A stretch of DNA of 64,000 bases from Oscillospiraceae bacterium (GCA_017459865.1 JAFUCD010000024.1:62001-126000), one strand, 5' to 3'; counted from the first letter of the stretch, positions 16,671 to 25,467 are shown. The notes: a model not told the origin generated them from the letters alone. Numbers and translations are program-made.

Positions 16671-17593
16671 TGGGCGAGACTGTCGTCGCTGCACTGAAGA
16701 AGCTCGCAGCCGCGGCAGCGACGGATCAGAAGCTCGGCAAAAAGCTGCTGACGGTGGTTCTGATTCTCATAGTTGCCATTCTGACGCCGATCTTCGCCGT
16801 GGTCAGCGTGTTCAACAGCGGCGTGGAGATCGATTGGGATCGCCTGCAGACTGTGGTGGAAGAGAATCTGTCCGATGCCGAGATCCAGCGCCTGCAGCTC
16901 GTGGAGGATACCATGCACGCGATCGAAACGCAGATGGCCGAGGCGGAGCTTGATGCGCATTGTGTTCTGGAGGCGCAGGTGCTGTATACGCTTGCACTCT
17001 CTGAATACGCAAACGAGCCGGACTTTGTGGAGAAGCTGGTAGCGTGCTTTGCGCCGGAGCAGACGGATGCCGAGCTTGTCGCGGCGGTCAACGCTGCCTT
17101 CGGTACCAATATCTCCACGGAGGAATTTACTAAGCTCATGGGCTCAATCAGCCCGGATATCGTGTCCGCCGCGCTGTCTCAGCTTGGCAACATCGGCGGA
17201 GAGCCTTACTGGTCGTGGTATGGGTTTGAAACGCGCGTGGAATGGTGTGCCTGCTTCGTGAGCTGGTGCGCCAACGAGAGCGGTTATCTGGAGAGCGGCA
17301 TCCTGCCGAAATTCTCCTATTGCCCGGACGGCGTGAATTGGTTCCAATCCAAGGGGCAGTGGCTGGAGCGGACGGAAACACCCTCGCCAGGCATGATTAT
17401 CTTCTTCGATTGGGCGAGAAACGGTCAGGACGGAACGGCGGATCACGTCGGCATTGTGGAGCGCGTAGAAAACGGCGTGGTCTACACCATTGAAGGCAAT
17501 TCCAGCAACAGCTGCCGCGAGCGCCAGTACGCAATCGGATATTATGAAATTCTCGGCTATGGCACTTATGATGTCAGCGGAACAGGAGGTTAG
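16670..17593 (+). CDS. CHAP-domain peptidoglycan hydrolase of the T4SS
   Basis: The 307-residue protein has a short cytoplasmic start, one membrane helix (about residues 24-47), a helical stalk and a C-terminal CHAP amidase/endopeptidase domain. The catalytic residues are visible: Cys193 in EWCACF, His259 in DHVGIV and an Asn in EGNSS. It corresponds to the VirB1-like wall hydrolases of Gram-positive conjugative elements, which open peptidoglycan for the channel. The usual extra N-terminal lysozyme-like domain seen in Tn916 Orf14 is replaced by the helical segment. ATG overlaps the VirB4 stop. Confidence 0.9.
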   Translation: MGETVVAALKKLAAAAATDQKLGKKLLTVVLILIVAILTPIFAVVSVFNSGVEIDWDRLQTVVEENLSDAEIQRLQLVEDTMHAIETQMAEAELDAHCVLEAQVLYTLALSEYANEPDFVEKLVACFAPEQTDAELVAAVNAAFGTNISTEEFTKLMGSISPDIVSAALSQLGNIGGEPYWSWYGFETRVEWCACFVSWCANESGYLESGILPKFSYCPDGVNWFQSKGQWLERTETPSPGMIIFFDWARNGQDGTADHVGIVERVENGVVYTIEGNSSNSCRERQYAIGYYEILGYGTYDVSGTGG

Positions 17594-17598
17594 AGAGT

Positions 17599-17841
17599 AT
17601 GAAGAAAACAACCGTCAGCGTCTCATATGACGCGGACAAGCTGGCAGCACTCCAGCTGTATCTGGAGCAGAAGGGAACAACTATGGAAGCGGCTCTGGCA
17701 CAGGCGGTGGACGCGCTCTACGCAAAGCATGTGCCGACTGGCGTTCGGGAATTCCTCGACCTGCGCGGAGGCTCCGCTCCGCAGGAGCCTCGAAAGCCGC
17801 GCCGTGCGTCTGGCAAGAAGGAGGAACACGAGCATGAATGA
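17599..17841 (+). CDS. DUF6103 protein
   Basis: The 80-residue protein begins KKTTVSVSYDADKLAALQLYLEQKG, matching DUF6103, a short ribbon-helix-like family of clostridial conjugative elements, and ends in a basic, proline-rich tail (RKPRRASGKKEEHEHE). The family's role is unknown; the fold predicts dimerisation or DNA binding. GGAGGTT lies just upstream. It overlaps the next gene, whose N-terminus is a divergent copy of the same domain, so the pair probably arose by duplication. Confidence 0.8.
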   Translation: MKKTTVSVSYDADKLAALQLYLEQKGTTMEAALAQAVDALYAKHVPTGVREFLDLRGGSAPQEPRKPRRASGKKEEHEHE

Positions 17842-18511
17842 TGTTGAGCTCACGGTATTCTTCAATGAAAAGAGGCTGCAGCTCCTGGAATCCTATCTTC
17901 GTAGAAACGGAAACGATGCAGTGCGTGCGCTTCAGGCTGCACTGACTTCTATTTACGTTCAGACGGTTCCATACTCGGAGCGCAATGCGCTTGAGCAGCA
18001 GCTGGAAGCGGAAGCAGTTCAGCTACGCAAAGCACATGAGGATGCCATTCGCTTTTCTGTGGTCCATCTGCATGATGCGGATAATGATTGTTTCCTGACG
18101 TCTCTGACGCGCACAGATTTCTACAGCATCGCGTGCGCCTATCGGCTGAAGCTGCAGGAGCTGGTCGGATCAACTTCGGTCGTGGATATGGTGAAGCACT
18201 TCGGCGTGGTGAATGAGATTGACGCGCATACCTTCTCATCGCTCTGTGATAGCATGCCGAATGATCACAGGATTACTGCACTCGCGGATCTGGACTTTGA
18301 GGGTGGCACGATGAGTGTCTGTGAGAGCAGCGACAACGCCTGGTGGACCTACTCACTGCATGATGTCTCCACAGCGGCGTACAAGGCGAACCGGAAGCAG
18401 GGGATTGACCTGACAGCCCGTTCGGAGATCTTCCATACTGCGCTGGAAGGAAAGGAAATAGCGCTTGCGGGTGACGGACTGGAAATCGATTACCCCGAGA
18501 TGAATTTGTAA
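17834..18511 (+). CDS. DUF6103-like N-terminus fused to unknown domain (225 aa)
   Basis: Residues 1-45 (MNDVELTVFFNEKRLQLLESYLRRNG..) are a diverged copy of the upstream DUF6103 module. Residues 50-75 are a Glu-rich coiled-coil-like helix, and the remaining 150 residues are an unrecognised alpha/beta domain with an FLTSLTRTDFYSIACAYRL helix. No signal peptide or catalytic motif. The ATG overlaps the upstream gene by 8 bases. It lies between the T4SS operon and the SLH protein; a regulatory or partner-recognition role linked to DUF6103 is plausible but unproven. Confidence 0.65.
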   Translation: MNDVELTVFFNEKRLQLLESYLRRNGNDAVRALQAALTSIYVQTVPYSERNALEQQLEAEAVQLRKAHEDAIRFSVVHLHDADNDCFLTSLTRTDFYSIACAYRLKLQELVGSTSVVDMVKHFGVVNEIDAHTFSSLCDSMPNDHRITALADLDFEGGTMSVCESSDNAWWTYSLHDVSTAAYKANRKQGIDLTARSEIFHTALEGKEIALAGDGLEIDYPEMNL

Positions 18512-18526
18512 GGAAAGGAAAAACCA

Positions 18527-19219
18527 ATGAAACATTTCAAAAGAATTATTGCATCAATGCTGATCGTGGTGCTGGCGCTCGGATGCATGTCCGGCGCCAG
18601 TGCTGCTTCTGTGACAAACTTCAATGACGTGAAAAGCGGCTCCTGGTATTATGACGCGGTGCGCTGGGCGTGCAGAGAAAATATCACCTCCGGTACCAGC
18701 AATACGACGTTCTCTCCGAACCGTGTTTGCACACGCGCACAGTTCTTAACTTTTCTCTGGCGAGATGCTTGCTGCCCGCAGCCGTCCAAGGATTCAAAAG
18801 GAAATCTGACGATTCCATTCGCGGACGTGAACAGCTCTGCTTACTATGCGAAAGCGGTGGCGTGGGCTTGCCAGAAGGGCATTTGCACCGGGGAGTACAT
18901 CAATGGCGTCCGGTGCTTCCGCCCGAACGATACGATCAGCCGCGCGGAGGTGGTCACGTTCCTCTGGCGAGCGCTTGGGAGTAGGGTGGACTATGAAACC
19001 GTAAAAACATACTATGATGTACCGCCCAGCGCTTACTATTCGCACGCCGTGTTCTTCCTCAGCGACCAAAAGATTATTTCCGGCACAGCGGAAGGCTATT
19101 TCTCTCCAACGAAAAGCTGCACGCGAGCCGAGGCAGTGACCTTCCTTTACCGAACCGTAAATCAGCACTTGGGAGGGAAGGACAGCCTGCTTGGCTACAT
19201 CCCATTCCGAGCAGCGTGA
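18527..19219 (+). CDS. Secreted protein with three SLH domains
   Basis: The 230-residue product has a signal peptide (about residues 1-26, cleaved after ASA) and then almost nothing but three S-layer homology modules: about 30-85 (FNDVKSGSWYYDAVRWAC), 97-155 (FADVNSSAYYAKAVAWAC) and 160-215 (YYDVPPSAYYSHAVFFL). Each ends with FSP...(C/S)TRAE-type signature. SLH trimers bind pyruvylated secondary cell-wall polymers, so this is a wall-bound protein with no extra effector domain. AAGGAAAGG precedes ATG 18527. As the last gene of the transfer operon it could anchor or space the conjugation apparatus on the surface. Confidence 0.88.
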   Translation: MKHFKRIIASMLIVVLALGCMSGASAASVTNFNDVKSGSWYYDAVRWACRENITSGTSNTTFSPNRVCTRAQFLTFLWRDACCPQPSKDSKGNLTIPFADVNSSAYYAKAVAWACQKGICTGEYINGVRCFRPNDTISRAEVVTFLWRALGSRVDYETVKTYYDVPPSAYYSHAVFFLSDQKIISGTAEGYFSPTKSCTRAEAVTFLYRTVNQHLGGKDSLLGYIPFRAA

Positions 19220-19576
19220 GGGAAGCCCGTTTCGCCGCATTGTTGCCCCGCGTGTCGAGCTTTTCGGCGTAGACCCGAGCCAGGATACCACGTGGCGGCA
19301 GAAAGCGGCTTTGCCCCGGTTTTGGCGCAGCTTGAACCGCCGGGGTAACGGCAAATCGACAGGGTCGATTTTCAAGCAGGAGAAAGCGAAGGGGTTGCTT
19401 CGGCAACCCTTCGCCGTTCACAGCGCCCGGCAACGCCGGTCGCGCAAGTGGTTTCGGACTTTCAGCCCTGGGTTGCACCCGGTTTGGAGACCGGCGTTGC
19501 GCGGTGAACCTATTATCGAAATAATCCCGATGAATTCAGGCTTTTCAGCGGGGTTGCGTGGTTACAGGAGGGAAAA
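19220..19576 (+). other. Structured non-coding region, putative oriT
   Basis: No gene is visible in these 357 bases, but there are several strong inverted repeats. There is an 8-bp stem at 19353-19371, an 11-12 bp stem with TTCG loop at 19387-19413 and an 11-bp perfect inverted repeat (19430-19440 with 19490-19500) flanking a 49-base unpaired stretch. It lies immediately upstream of MobC and the relaxase, where oriT is found in MobP-type elements. The long inverted repeat with the adjacent unpaired stretch is the likeliest relaxase recognition site; the nic position cannot be read. Confidence 0.5.
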
Positions 19577-19987
19577 ATGGCAGTACCGAAGAATAAACAA
19601 AAGTTTGCTACGTGGCTTCACCCGGAAACACTGGAAAAGATCAATGAGCTCTATCGAGGTGATGACTGCCGCAGCAGATCAGAGTTCATTGAGAAAGCAG
19701 TCCGATTCTATGTCGGTTATCTCACAGCGGGAGATCCCACAAATTATTTTCCGCACATGTTTCTCTCCACGATGCAAGGCATTGCTGAGGCGAGTGATAA
19801 CCGCCAAAACCGAATACTGTTTAAGCTGACAGTAGAGCTTGCGATCCTGATGAATCTGATCGCAGCGGATCACAACCTTGATCCCGTCTCCATGGAACGC
19901 CTGCGCGGTCAGTGCGTGCAGGAGGTCAAAAGACTGAACGGCTCGTTCAAATATGAAGATGCGCTGGAGTGGCAGCACGGAGGCTAA
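19577..19987 (+). CDS. Ribbon-helix-helix relaxosome accessory protein (MobC-like)
   Basis: The 136-residue basic-start protein opens with a ribbon-helix-helix fold: FATWLHPETLEKINELYRG then CRSRSEFIEKAVRFYVGYL. A helical domain follows that carries a conserved LFKLTVELAILMNLIAA segment. This is typical of MobC/CopG-like accessory proteins that bind oriT and recruit the relaxase. GGAGGG lies 7 bases before ATG 19577. It is followed 3 bases later by the relaxase, the classic mobC-relaxase order, and preceded by the putative oriT it would bind and autoregulate. Confidence 0.85.
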   Translation: MAVPKNKQKFATWLHPETLEKINELYRGDDCRSRSEFIEKAVRFYVGYLTAGDPTNYFPHMFLSTMQGIAEASDNRQNRILFKLTVELAILMNLIAADHNLDPVSMERLRGQCVQEVKRLNGSFKYEDALEWQHGG

Positions 19988-19990
19988 GCT

Positions 19991-21367
19991 ATGGCGCGGC
20001 TGGTGACGAAGTTCAAATACTTGAAGCCAGGTGCACGCACCGGCGTGGGTGGCTATGCAAAATATATAGCCACCCGTGAGGGAGTAGATCCAATCAATGA
20101 CACACAAGGGCTTGCAGATGCGACCGTGAAGCAGAAACAGATGATTCAGAAATTGCTCAAAGACTTTCCTGAGAGCAGAGAATTGTTGGAGTATGATGAT
20201 TATCTTTCGCATCCGAACATGAGCAATGCTTCTGAATTCCTGTCTCGTGCGTTGGAGGAGAACGTAGCATCCATGCTGGATCAAAAAACCTATGCGGACT
20301 ATATCGCGCTGCGTCCCAGAGCAGAACGCCTGGGCGCTCACGGGTTGTTTTCCGATGCAGGTGTTCCGGTGCAGCTTGATCATGTGTCAAAGGAACTGAA
20401 TTCCTATAGCGGCAACGTATGGACAGCAATTATCTCGCTCCGGCGAGAGGATGCAGAGCGGCTCGGATATAACTCCGGCCGAAGCTGGAGGGAACTGCTA
20501 CAGACTAAGAATCATGAGCTGGCTATGCAATTTCACATTCCAATGAGCCATCTGAAGTGGTATGCGGCTTTTCATAATGAAGGACATCATCCGCACGTCC
20601 ACATGATCGTTTACTCTTCAGATCCAAGTGAGGGCTATCTGTCTCAGCAGGGTATTGCGGCTTTGCGCGCTTCCTTGGGAAGAGAAATTTTTTCTCAGGA
20701 CTTGATTTCGGTATATCAGAAGCAGACTGAGGTGCGCGATGATATCCGCCTTCGCAGCCGCGAGCTGGCAGAAGAGATCGTCGAGAAAATCAATGAGGGG
20801 GAAGTGACTGATCCAGTGCTGGAACAAATGCTTCGGAAGCTCGCGGAGCGGCTGTCCCGAACGAACGGGAAAAAGGTTTATGGCTATCTGAAAGCGGAAG
20901 TGAAGGATCTGGTTGACGCTGTGGTTAGGAGACTTTTTGAGGACCCAAGGATCGCTTCACTGTATGATCTTTGGTATACGCAAAAGGAAGAGACAATCAG
21001 AGTATATACAGATGAGCTGCCGGAGAGGGTACCGCTTTCTGAAAACAGGGAGTTTAAATCCGTGCGAAACGCTGTTATCCAGGAAGCAATGAAGATTGTT
21101 TTGGAAATCAAGCAAGCTGACGCTGAGCTGGAAAGTAATACCGAGGAAGTATCGCCTGCGTGTCCATACCCAGTATTCGATTCACCTGCTGCTCCCGTGG
21201 CTGCTCCAACAGTTGATATCAGCGGCAGCGTGATTCGCCTGCTCTACCACACGAGCAAACTGATTCAGCAGCGAATGCAGGACGAGCGTGGGCGGCAAGG
21301 CCGTATTGATCGAAAGCAGCAGCGCGCCATCAATGAGAAAAGGCAGGCTCAGGGACTGAAACAATAG
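19991..21367 (+). CDS. MobP3-type conjugative relaxase
   Basis: The 458-residue protein nicks oriT and pilots the transferred strand. The metal-binding histidine cluster is H195-N-E-G-H-H-P-H-V-H204 (the HxxxHPHVH pattern of MobP-family relaxases). The N-terminus has the motif-I-like GGYAKYIATREGV at about residues 20-33; the catalytic Tyr is probably Tyr22 or Tyr25. The C-terminal half is helical and ends in a basic Gln-rich tail (RKQQRAINEKRQAQGLKQ). Its start lies 3 bases after mobC and the Toprim gene follows closely, so oriT processing and replication genes form one operon. Confidence 0.9.
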   Translation: MARLVTKFKYLKPGARTGVGGYAKYIATREGVDPINDTQGLADATVKQKQMIQKLLKDFPESRELLEYDDYLSHPNMSNASEFLSRALEENVASMLDQKTYADYIALRPRAERLGAHGLFSDAGVPVQLDHVSKELNSYSGNVWTAIISLRREDAERLGYNSGRSWRELLQTKNHELAMQFHIPMSHLKWYAAFHNEGHHPHVHMIVYSSDPSEGYLSQQGIAALRASLGREIFSQDLISVYQKQTEVRDDIRLRSRELAEEIVEKINEGEVTDPVLEQMLRKLAERLSRTNGKKVYGYLKAEVKDLVDAVVRRLFEDPRIASLYDLWYTQKEETIRVYTDELPERVPLSENREFKSVRNAVIQEAMKIVLEIKQADAELESNTEEVSPACPYPVFDSPAAPVAAPTVDISGSVIRLLYHTSKLIQQRMQDERGRQGRIDRKQQRAINEKRQAQGLKQ

Positions 21368-21379
21368 GAGGGAAGATCA

Positions 21380-22282
21380 TTGGCAAAATACATCCCATTT
21401 ACAGAGGAAGAAAAGCGACAGGCGCGAGAGACAGACCTGATTGATCTGCTACGCTCGCAGGGCGAGCCGGTCAAGCGCTCCGGGAGAGAATACGTCTGGG
21501 GTGACGGTCCGGATAAGGTGACGCTCCGCGGAAACCTGTGGTATCACCATTATCAACAGGAGGGAGGAGATGCGATCTCCTTTGTGCGTCGGTTCTTCCA
21601 CAAGAGCTACCCGGAGGCGGTGCGGCTCCTGCTCGGGAATTCAATCGCAGACATTGAGCAATTGGAGAAAGAAACAGCAGCATTCCAACTGCCGCCTCGC
21701 AATGAGCGTATGAGTCGAGTGTACGCATATCTGATGCACCAGCGCGGGATCGAGCGTGACGTCATCAATGCGTTTGTACATGAAAGGATGCTTTATGAAT
21801 CTGCCGATTACCACAACGCGGTGTTTGTCGGATATGATATGGACTGCGTTCCCCGTCACGCAAGTTTGCGCGGGACGGGAAGCGAAAGTACGTTCAAGGG
21901 CAGCGCCCCGGGCAGCGTACCGGATTATAGCTTTCACTGGCATGGGGAGAGCGGCAAGCTCTACCTGTTTGAGGCGCCGATTGATATGCTCTCCTTTATC
22001 ACGCTACACCCGGAGGACTGGCAGAGTCAAAGCTATGCTGCTGCGTGCTCGGTTTCTGATCGTGTCCTGATGCAGATGCTGAAGGATGATCCCAACCTGC
22101 ACAAAGTGTTCCTATGCCTGGATAACGATAAAGCCGGTCATAACGCCACGGCAAGAATCATGGAAAAGCTCAGTACAATGGGCATTCAAAGTGAAATCCT
22201 CGTTCCAACGCATAAGGACTGGAACGAGGATCTTCTGTTTTCCGGAGAGGAGGAAGCGATGTGTCAGGACTTACAACTCTGA
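21380..22282 (+). CDS. DUF3991/Toprim primase-like protein
   Basis: The 300-residue product has an N-terminal CHC2-like region lacking the zinc cysteines (DLIDLLRSQGEPVKRSGREYVW), a DUF3991 segment (YLMHQRGIERDVINAFV, near residue 115) and a C-terminal Toprim domain. The Toprim motifs are LYLFEAPIDML (Glu near 196) and FLCLDNDKAG (about 243-252). Such proteins likely prime complementary-strand synthesis after transfer. TTG 21380 is the start, preceded by AGGAGGG. It overlaps the coupling-protein gene by 22 bases, consistent with coordinated production. Confidence 0.85.
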   Translation: MAKYIPFTEEEKRQARETDLIDLLRSQGEPVKRSGREYVWGDGPDKVTLRGNLWYHHYQQEGGDAISFVRRFFHKSYPEAVRLLLGNSIADIEQLEKETAAFQLPPRNERMSRVYAYLMHQRGIERDVINAFVHERMLYESADYHNAVFVGYDMDCVPRHASLRGTGSESTFKGSAPGSVPDYSFHWHGESGKLYLFEAPIDMLSFITLHPEDWQSQSYAAACSVSDRVLMQMLKDDPNLHKVFLCLDNDKAGHNATARIMEKLSTMGIQSEILVPTHKDWNEDLLFSGEEEAMCQDLQL

Positions 22283-24135
22283 TTATCATCGGCGTTGTGA
22301 TGTTCGCTTTCATCGGCGTGGTCTCTATGCTCACGCATCTGTATAACCTGGACCGCATCAAGAGCCGCACCGTGGGTGACGGACAGCACGGTACTGCCCG
22401 TTGGGCGACACGGGGAGAAATACAAAAGCTCTACCGGCGCATTCTGTTTACCCCGGAGCGCTGGCGACAGCAGGCGGCAAGAGGAGCGAATCCTACAGAC
22501 TCAAGTGGAAATCTGCTGCCGCAGGGCATTGTGGTTGGCTGCGAGGGGAAGCGCACTACGGCGCTGGTGGATACCGGCGACGTCCATGCACTGATGATCG
22601 GCGCTGCTGGCGTCGGCAAAACCGCATACTGGCTCTATCCGTGCATCGAGTATGCCTGTGCCAGCGGAATGTCGTTTCTGTCTACGGATACGAAGGGCGA
22701 CATTATGCGTAACTACGGCAATATTGCCAAGGGCTATGGCTACCATGTGTCGGTCATTGATCTGCGCAACCCGACGCGCTCCAATGGCAACAATCTGCTC
22801 TATCTCGTGAACAAATATATGGATCTTTATCTGGAGAATCCGGAGATACTGCTCTATAAAGCAAAGGCAGAGAAGTACGCCAAGATCATTTCCAAGACGA
22901 TTATCCTCTCCGGTGCAGATGCTTCCTCGTTTGGCCAGAACGCATATTTCTATGACGCGGCGGAGGGCCTTCTCACCGCAACCATTCTTCTGCTTGCGGA
23001 ATTCTGCAAGCCAGAGGAGCGGCACATCGTGTCCGTGTTCAAGATCATTCAGGAGCTGCTTGCGCCATCGAAGCAGAAGGGGAAGAACCATTTTCAACAG
23101 ATGATGGAGCTTCTGCCGGATGATCATAAGGCAAAGTGGTTTGCCGGCGCGGCGCTGAATACGTCAGATCAGAGCATGGCGGCGGTCATGTCCACGGCGC
23201 TCTCCCGACTGAATTCCTTTCTGGACTCGGAGCTGGAGCAGTTGTTGTGCTTTGATACGGAGATCGACGCGGAGAAATTCTGCAAGGAGAAATCTGCGAT
23301 CTTCATCATCATGCCGGAGGAAAACCCGAATACGTTCTTCATGATTTCTCTCATCATACAGCAGCTCTACCGGGAGATTCTTGCGGTTGCGGATGAGAAC
23401 GGTGGACAGCTTGAAAACCGCTGCGTGTTCTTCTGCGATGAGTTCGGCACGCTGCCAAAGATCGAATCCGCGGAAATGATGTTTTCCGCTTCTCGTTCCC
23501 GCCGCCTGCAGATCGTTCCGATCATTCAATCGTTTTCTCAGCTTGATAAAAACTACGGGAAAGAAGGCGCGGAGATCATAGTGGATAATACGCAGCTCAC
23601 GATCTTCGGCGGCTTTGCTCCAAACAGTTCCTCTGCGGAAACGCTTTCCAAAGCGCTCGGGAGCCGGACGGTCATGTCCGGCTCTGTGTCCAGAGGGAAG
23701 GATAACCCGTCTCAGTCGCTTCAGATGATTGAGCGCCCGCTCATGACGCCGGACGAACTGAAAAGCCTTCCGAAAGGCCAGTTCATCGTCATGAAAACGG
23801 GCGCGCATCCGATGAAAGTGAAGCTGAAGCTGTTTTTTGAGTGGGGTATCGTCTTTGATAAAAAGAACATCTATTTCGTCCCGGAGAATGGAAACCGCAT
23901 AGTTCGTTATGCACGAAAGCAGGAGATTATCGAAGGAATTCTGGAGAAATACCCGGATGCGAAACCATATGCTGATGTCAGAACCGGGAAAGGCGGTAAA
24001 TCCTTCGCACAGGCGCAGGCGGAACAGACGAATCAAATGCAGGAGCGCAAAGCGATAGAAACAGAAAAGAGCAGCGATGTTGTTATTGACTCGCCGCGTC
24101 AGGCAGGAAAGGAGCCAAAGCGTGAGTCGGTATAG
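22261..24135 (+). CDS. VirD4/TraG-type coupling protein
   Basis: This 624-residue ATPase links relaxosome and channel. It has an N-terminal membrane helix (about residues 5-27), Walker A GAAGVGKT (114-121), Walker B VFFCDEFG with Asp393-Glu394, and the IIQSFSQLDKNYG motif near residue 425 typical of VirD4/TraG/TcpA proteins. Only one membrane helix is visible instead of the usual two, as in several Gram-positive relatives. GTG 22261 is used, within the end of the Toprim gene. Its tail (residues 575-624) is charged and low-complexity. Confidence 0.92.
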   Translation: MSGLTTLIIIGVVMFAFIGVVSMLTHLYNLDRIKSRTVGDGQHGTARWATRGEIQKLYRRILFTPERWRQQAARGANPTDSSGNLLPQGIVVGCEGKRTTALVDTGDVHALMIGAAGVGKTAYWLYPCIEYACASGMSFLSTDTKGDIMRNYGNIAKGYGYHVSVIDLRNPTRSNGNNLLYLVNKYMDLYLENPEILLYKAKAEKYAKIISKTIILSGADASSFGQNAYFYDAAEGLLTATILLLAEFCKPEERHIVSVFKIIQELLAPSKQKGKNHFQQMMELLPDDHKAKWFAGAALNTSDQSMAAVMSTALSRLNSFLDSELEQLLCFDTEIDAEKFCKEKSAIFIIMPEENPNTFFMISLIIQQLYREILAVADENGGQLENRCVFFCDEFGTLPKIESAEMMFSASRSRRLQIVPIIQSFSQLDKNYGKEGAEIIVDNTQLTIFGGFAPNSSSAETLSKALGSRTVMSGSVSRGKDNPSQSLQMIERPLMTPDELKSLPKGQFIVMKTGAHPMKVKLKLFFEWGIVFDKKNIYFVPENGNRIVRYARKQEIIEGILEKYPDAKPYADVRTGKGGKSFAQAQAEQTNQMQERKAIETEKSSDVVIDSPRQAGKEPKRESV

Positions 24136-24376
24136 CTTCCTGTATCAGACGGAGTTGCCACATCGGGCAATCTCCGTCTATATCTATCTTGCGGAACGCG
24201 CGAACCAGGACGGCACATGCTGGCCAGCGATACCGACGATTGCAAAGGAGTTGAAGCTCTCGCAATCCACAGTCCGTCGTGCCCTCCACGATCTTCGCAA
24301 AGAGGGACTTGTTGAGACAGAGCAGCGATATCGTCCCAGTGGAGCAAAAAGCAGTCTGTTATATAAGTTGACATAA
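24122..24376 (+). CDS. Winged-helix DNA-binding protein (84 aa)
   Basis: The protein is almost entirely one helix-turn-helix domain of the RepA-N/GntR-like type: ELPHRAISVYIYLAERANQDG, WPAIPTIAKELKLSQSTVRRAL, DLRKEGLVETEQRYRP. GTG 24122 lies 5 bases after AAAGGAG and inside the end of the coupling-protein gene. Its location at the end of the transfer operon suggests feedback control of transfer genes or a replication-initiation role. No partner domain is present. Confidence 0.8.
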   Translation: MSRYSFLYQTELPHRAISVYIYLAERANQDGTCWPAIPTIAKELKLSQSTVRRALHDLRKEGLVETEQRYRPSGAKSSLLYKLT

Positions 24377-24523
24377 TATCAATTAAATTCTTCGCCAAGG
24401 CACCATTCTGCCCTCATGCTGGCAGGTGGTACCTGTCATTGTGCAAGGAGAAAGGGAACTTACCCACCTGAAAAGAGATTACAACAGAAAGAAAACAAGA
24501 ATAGATGTCAGAAAGACAGACAA

Positions 24524-24553
24524 GGGGACAGCTCTTAGCTCAGAGCTGTCCCC
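24524..24553. terminator. Bidirectional terminator-like hairpin
   Basis: A perfect 12-bp stem (24524-24535 with 24542-24553, six-base loop) lies between the convergent ends of the transfer operon (plus strand) and the XRE gene (minus strand). T-runs are weak on both sides, so termination is likely but not certain. Confidence 0.6.
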
Positions 24554-24562
24554 ACAGGTTTC

Positions 24563-24808
24563 TTACACTTCCAGTTTGAATTTCAGCAGGAGATAAGGTT
24601 CAATCTCCAGTACAGTCGCGATCTTAAACAGCGTATCGAGCGACAGTCCACGATCCATTCCAGGCGCTTCGATCGAGGCCACATGCTGCCTGCTCAGACC
24701 AATCGCCTCGGCAAGCTGCTCCTGCGACAATCCCTTCTTCTTGCGATAATACCCGATCGCATAGGACAGGTTTTCCATCCGGTTTTGAAAGTCAAAAGAT
24801 TTATTCAT
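24563..24808 (-). CDS. XRE-family transcriptional regulator
   Basis: The 81-residue repressor-like protein has a Cro/C1-type helix-turn-helix: YYRKKKGLSQEQLAEAIGLSRQHVASIEA (about residues 20-48), then a cap GLSLDTLFKIATVLEIEPYLLL. The start MNKSF (24808) is taken because upstream in-frame sequence does not look coding; MENL at residue 11 is an alternative. It is divergent from the SLOG gene, whose strong promoter lies in between, so it probably represses that promoter and its own. Confidence 0.85.
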   Translation of the reverse strand: MNKSFDFQNRMENLSYAIGYYRKKKGLSQEQLAEAIGLSRQHVASIEAPGMDRGLSLDTLFKIATVLEIEPYLLLKFKLEV

Positions 24809-24877
24809 TTCGCTCACCAGCCTTTGGAAATAGTTTATCCGAAGAGACAATGAACGAAAATAATTCAAAACACGTCG

Positions 24878-24906
24878 TTGACGTATTAAAAGCGACAATA
24901 TATAAT
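24878..24906 (+). promoter_or_regulatory. Sigma-A promoter of the SLOG gene
   Basis: TTGACG (24878-24883), a 17-base spacer and TATAAT (24901-24906) form a near-consensus promoter 45 bases before the SLOG start. It sits in the XRE/SLOG divergent region. Confidence 0.85.
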
Positions 24907-24951
24907 TAAGGCACGATGAAATATCTAATAACATGACACGAGGCAAGAAAA

Positions 24952-25467
24952 ATGAGTGAGCAAGCAAGCAAGAAATTCTGCGCTGTAATCAGTGCACCGC
25001 CTTTGTCGTTTCCATGGGGTTATGATGAGGAAGCTGATGGCTGTGGGCTTTTGAAGCTGCGGATGCTGCAGGAGATGTCACATCTGGCAACAGAGGGAGT
25101 TACCGGCTTCTGCATTCCGCTGGATTCCGGCGTATGCTTGTATGCGGCCGAAATCGTGATCGGCCTGCAGGAGACGAATCCTTCGTTAGAGCTGGTTTGT
25201 ATCGTTCCTTACGAGGAGCAAGCAACCAAGTGGACGCCGGAGCTGCGTGAGAGGTATTTCAACGTTCTGGCGAAATGCACTTCCAGCATCCTGATATCGA
25301 CGAATTACACTGCAGACTGTGAATATGAAGCGGTGCTTGAAGCCGTCGATCAATCGGATGCTCTTTTATCCGTCCAGTATGCAGAGCATGAGATCGATCC
25401 AGCCTTTGTTGTCGCAGTGCATTATGCCGTGCGTAGGGGAAAGGAGATTCACGCAGTTGGGGATTAG
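24952..25467 (+). CDS. SLOG-family (DUF1273/YpsA-like) protein
   Basis: The 171-residue protein matches the YpsA/DUF1273 group of the SLOG superfamily: an opening FCAVISAPPLSFPWGYDE strand-loop, LATEGVTGFCIPLDSGVCLYAAEIV and the conserved SILISTNYTADCEYEA. SLOG domains bind nucleotides or NAD-like ligands; in mobile elements they are linked to sensing or defence. It has its own strong promoter and a divergent XRE partner. This regulated pair at the edge of the transfer module looks like a small stand-alone cassette. Only a weak ribosome site (GAGG) is visible. Confidence 0.82.
   Translation: MSEQASKKFCAVISAPPLSFPWGYDEEADGCGLLKLRMLQEMSHLATEGVTGFCIPLDSGVCLYAAEIVIGLQETNPSLELVCIVPYEEQATKWTPELRERYFNVLAKCTSSILISTNYTADCEYEAVLEAVDQSDALLSVQYAEHEIDPAFVVAVHYAVRRGKEIHAVGD

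Noticed and set aside
15057..16694. 545-residue antisense frame opposite VirB4
   Set aside because: VirB4 motifs are intact on the sense strand; antisense frame lacks any family signature.
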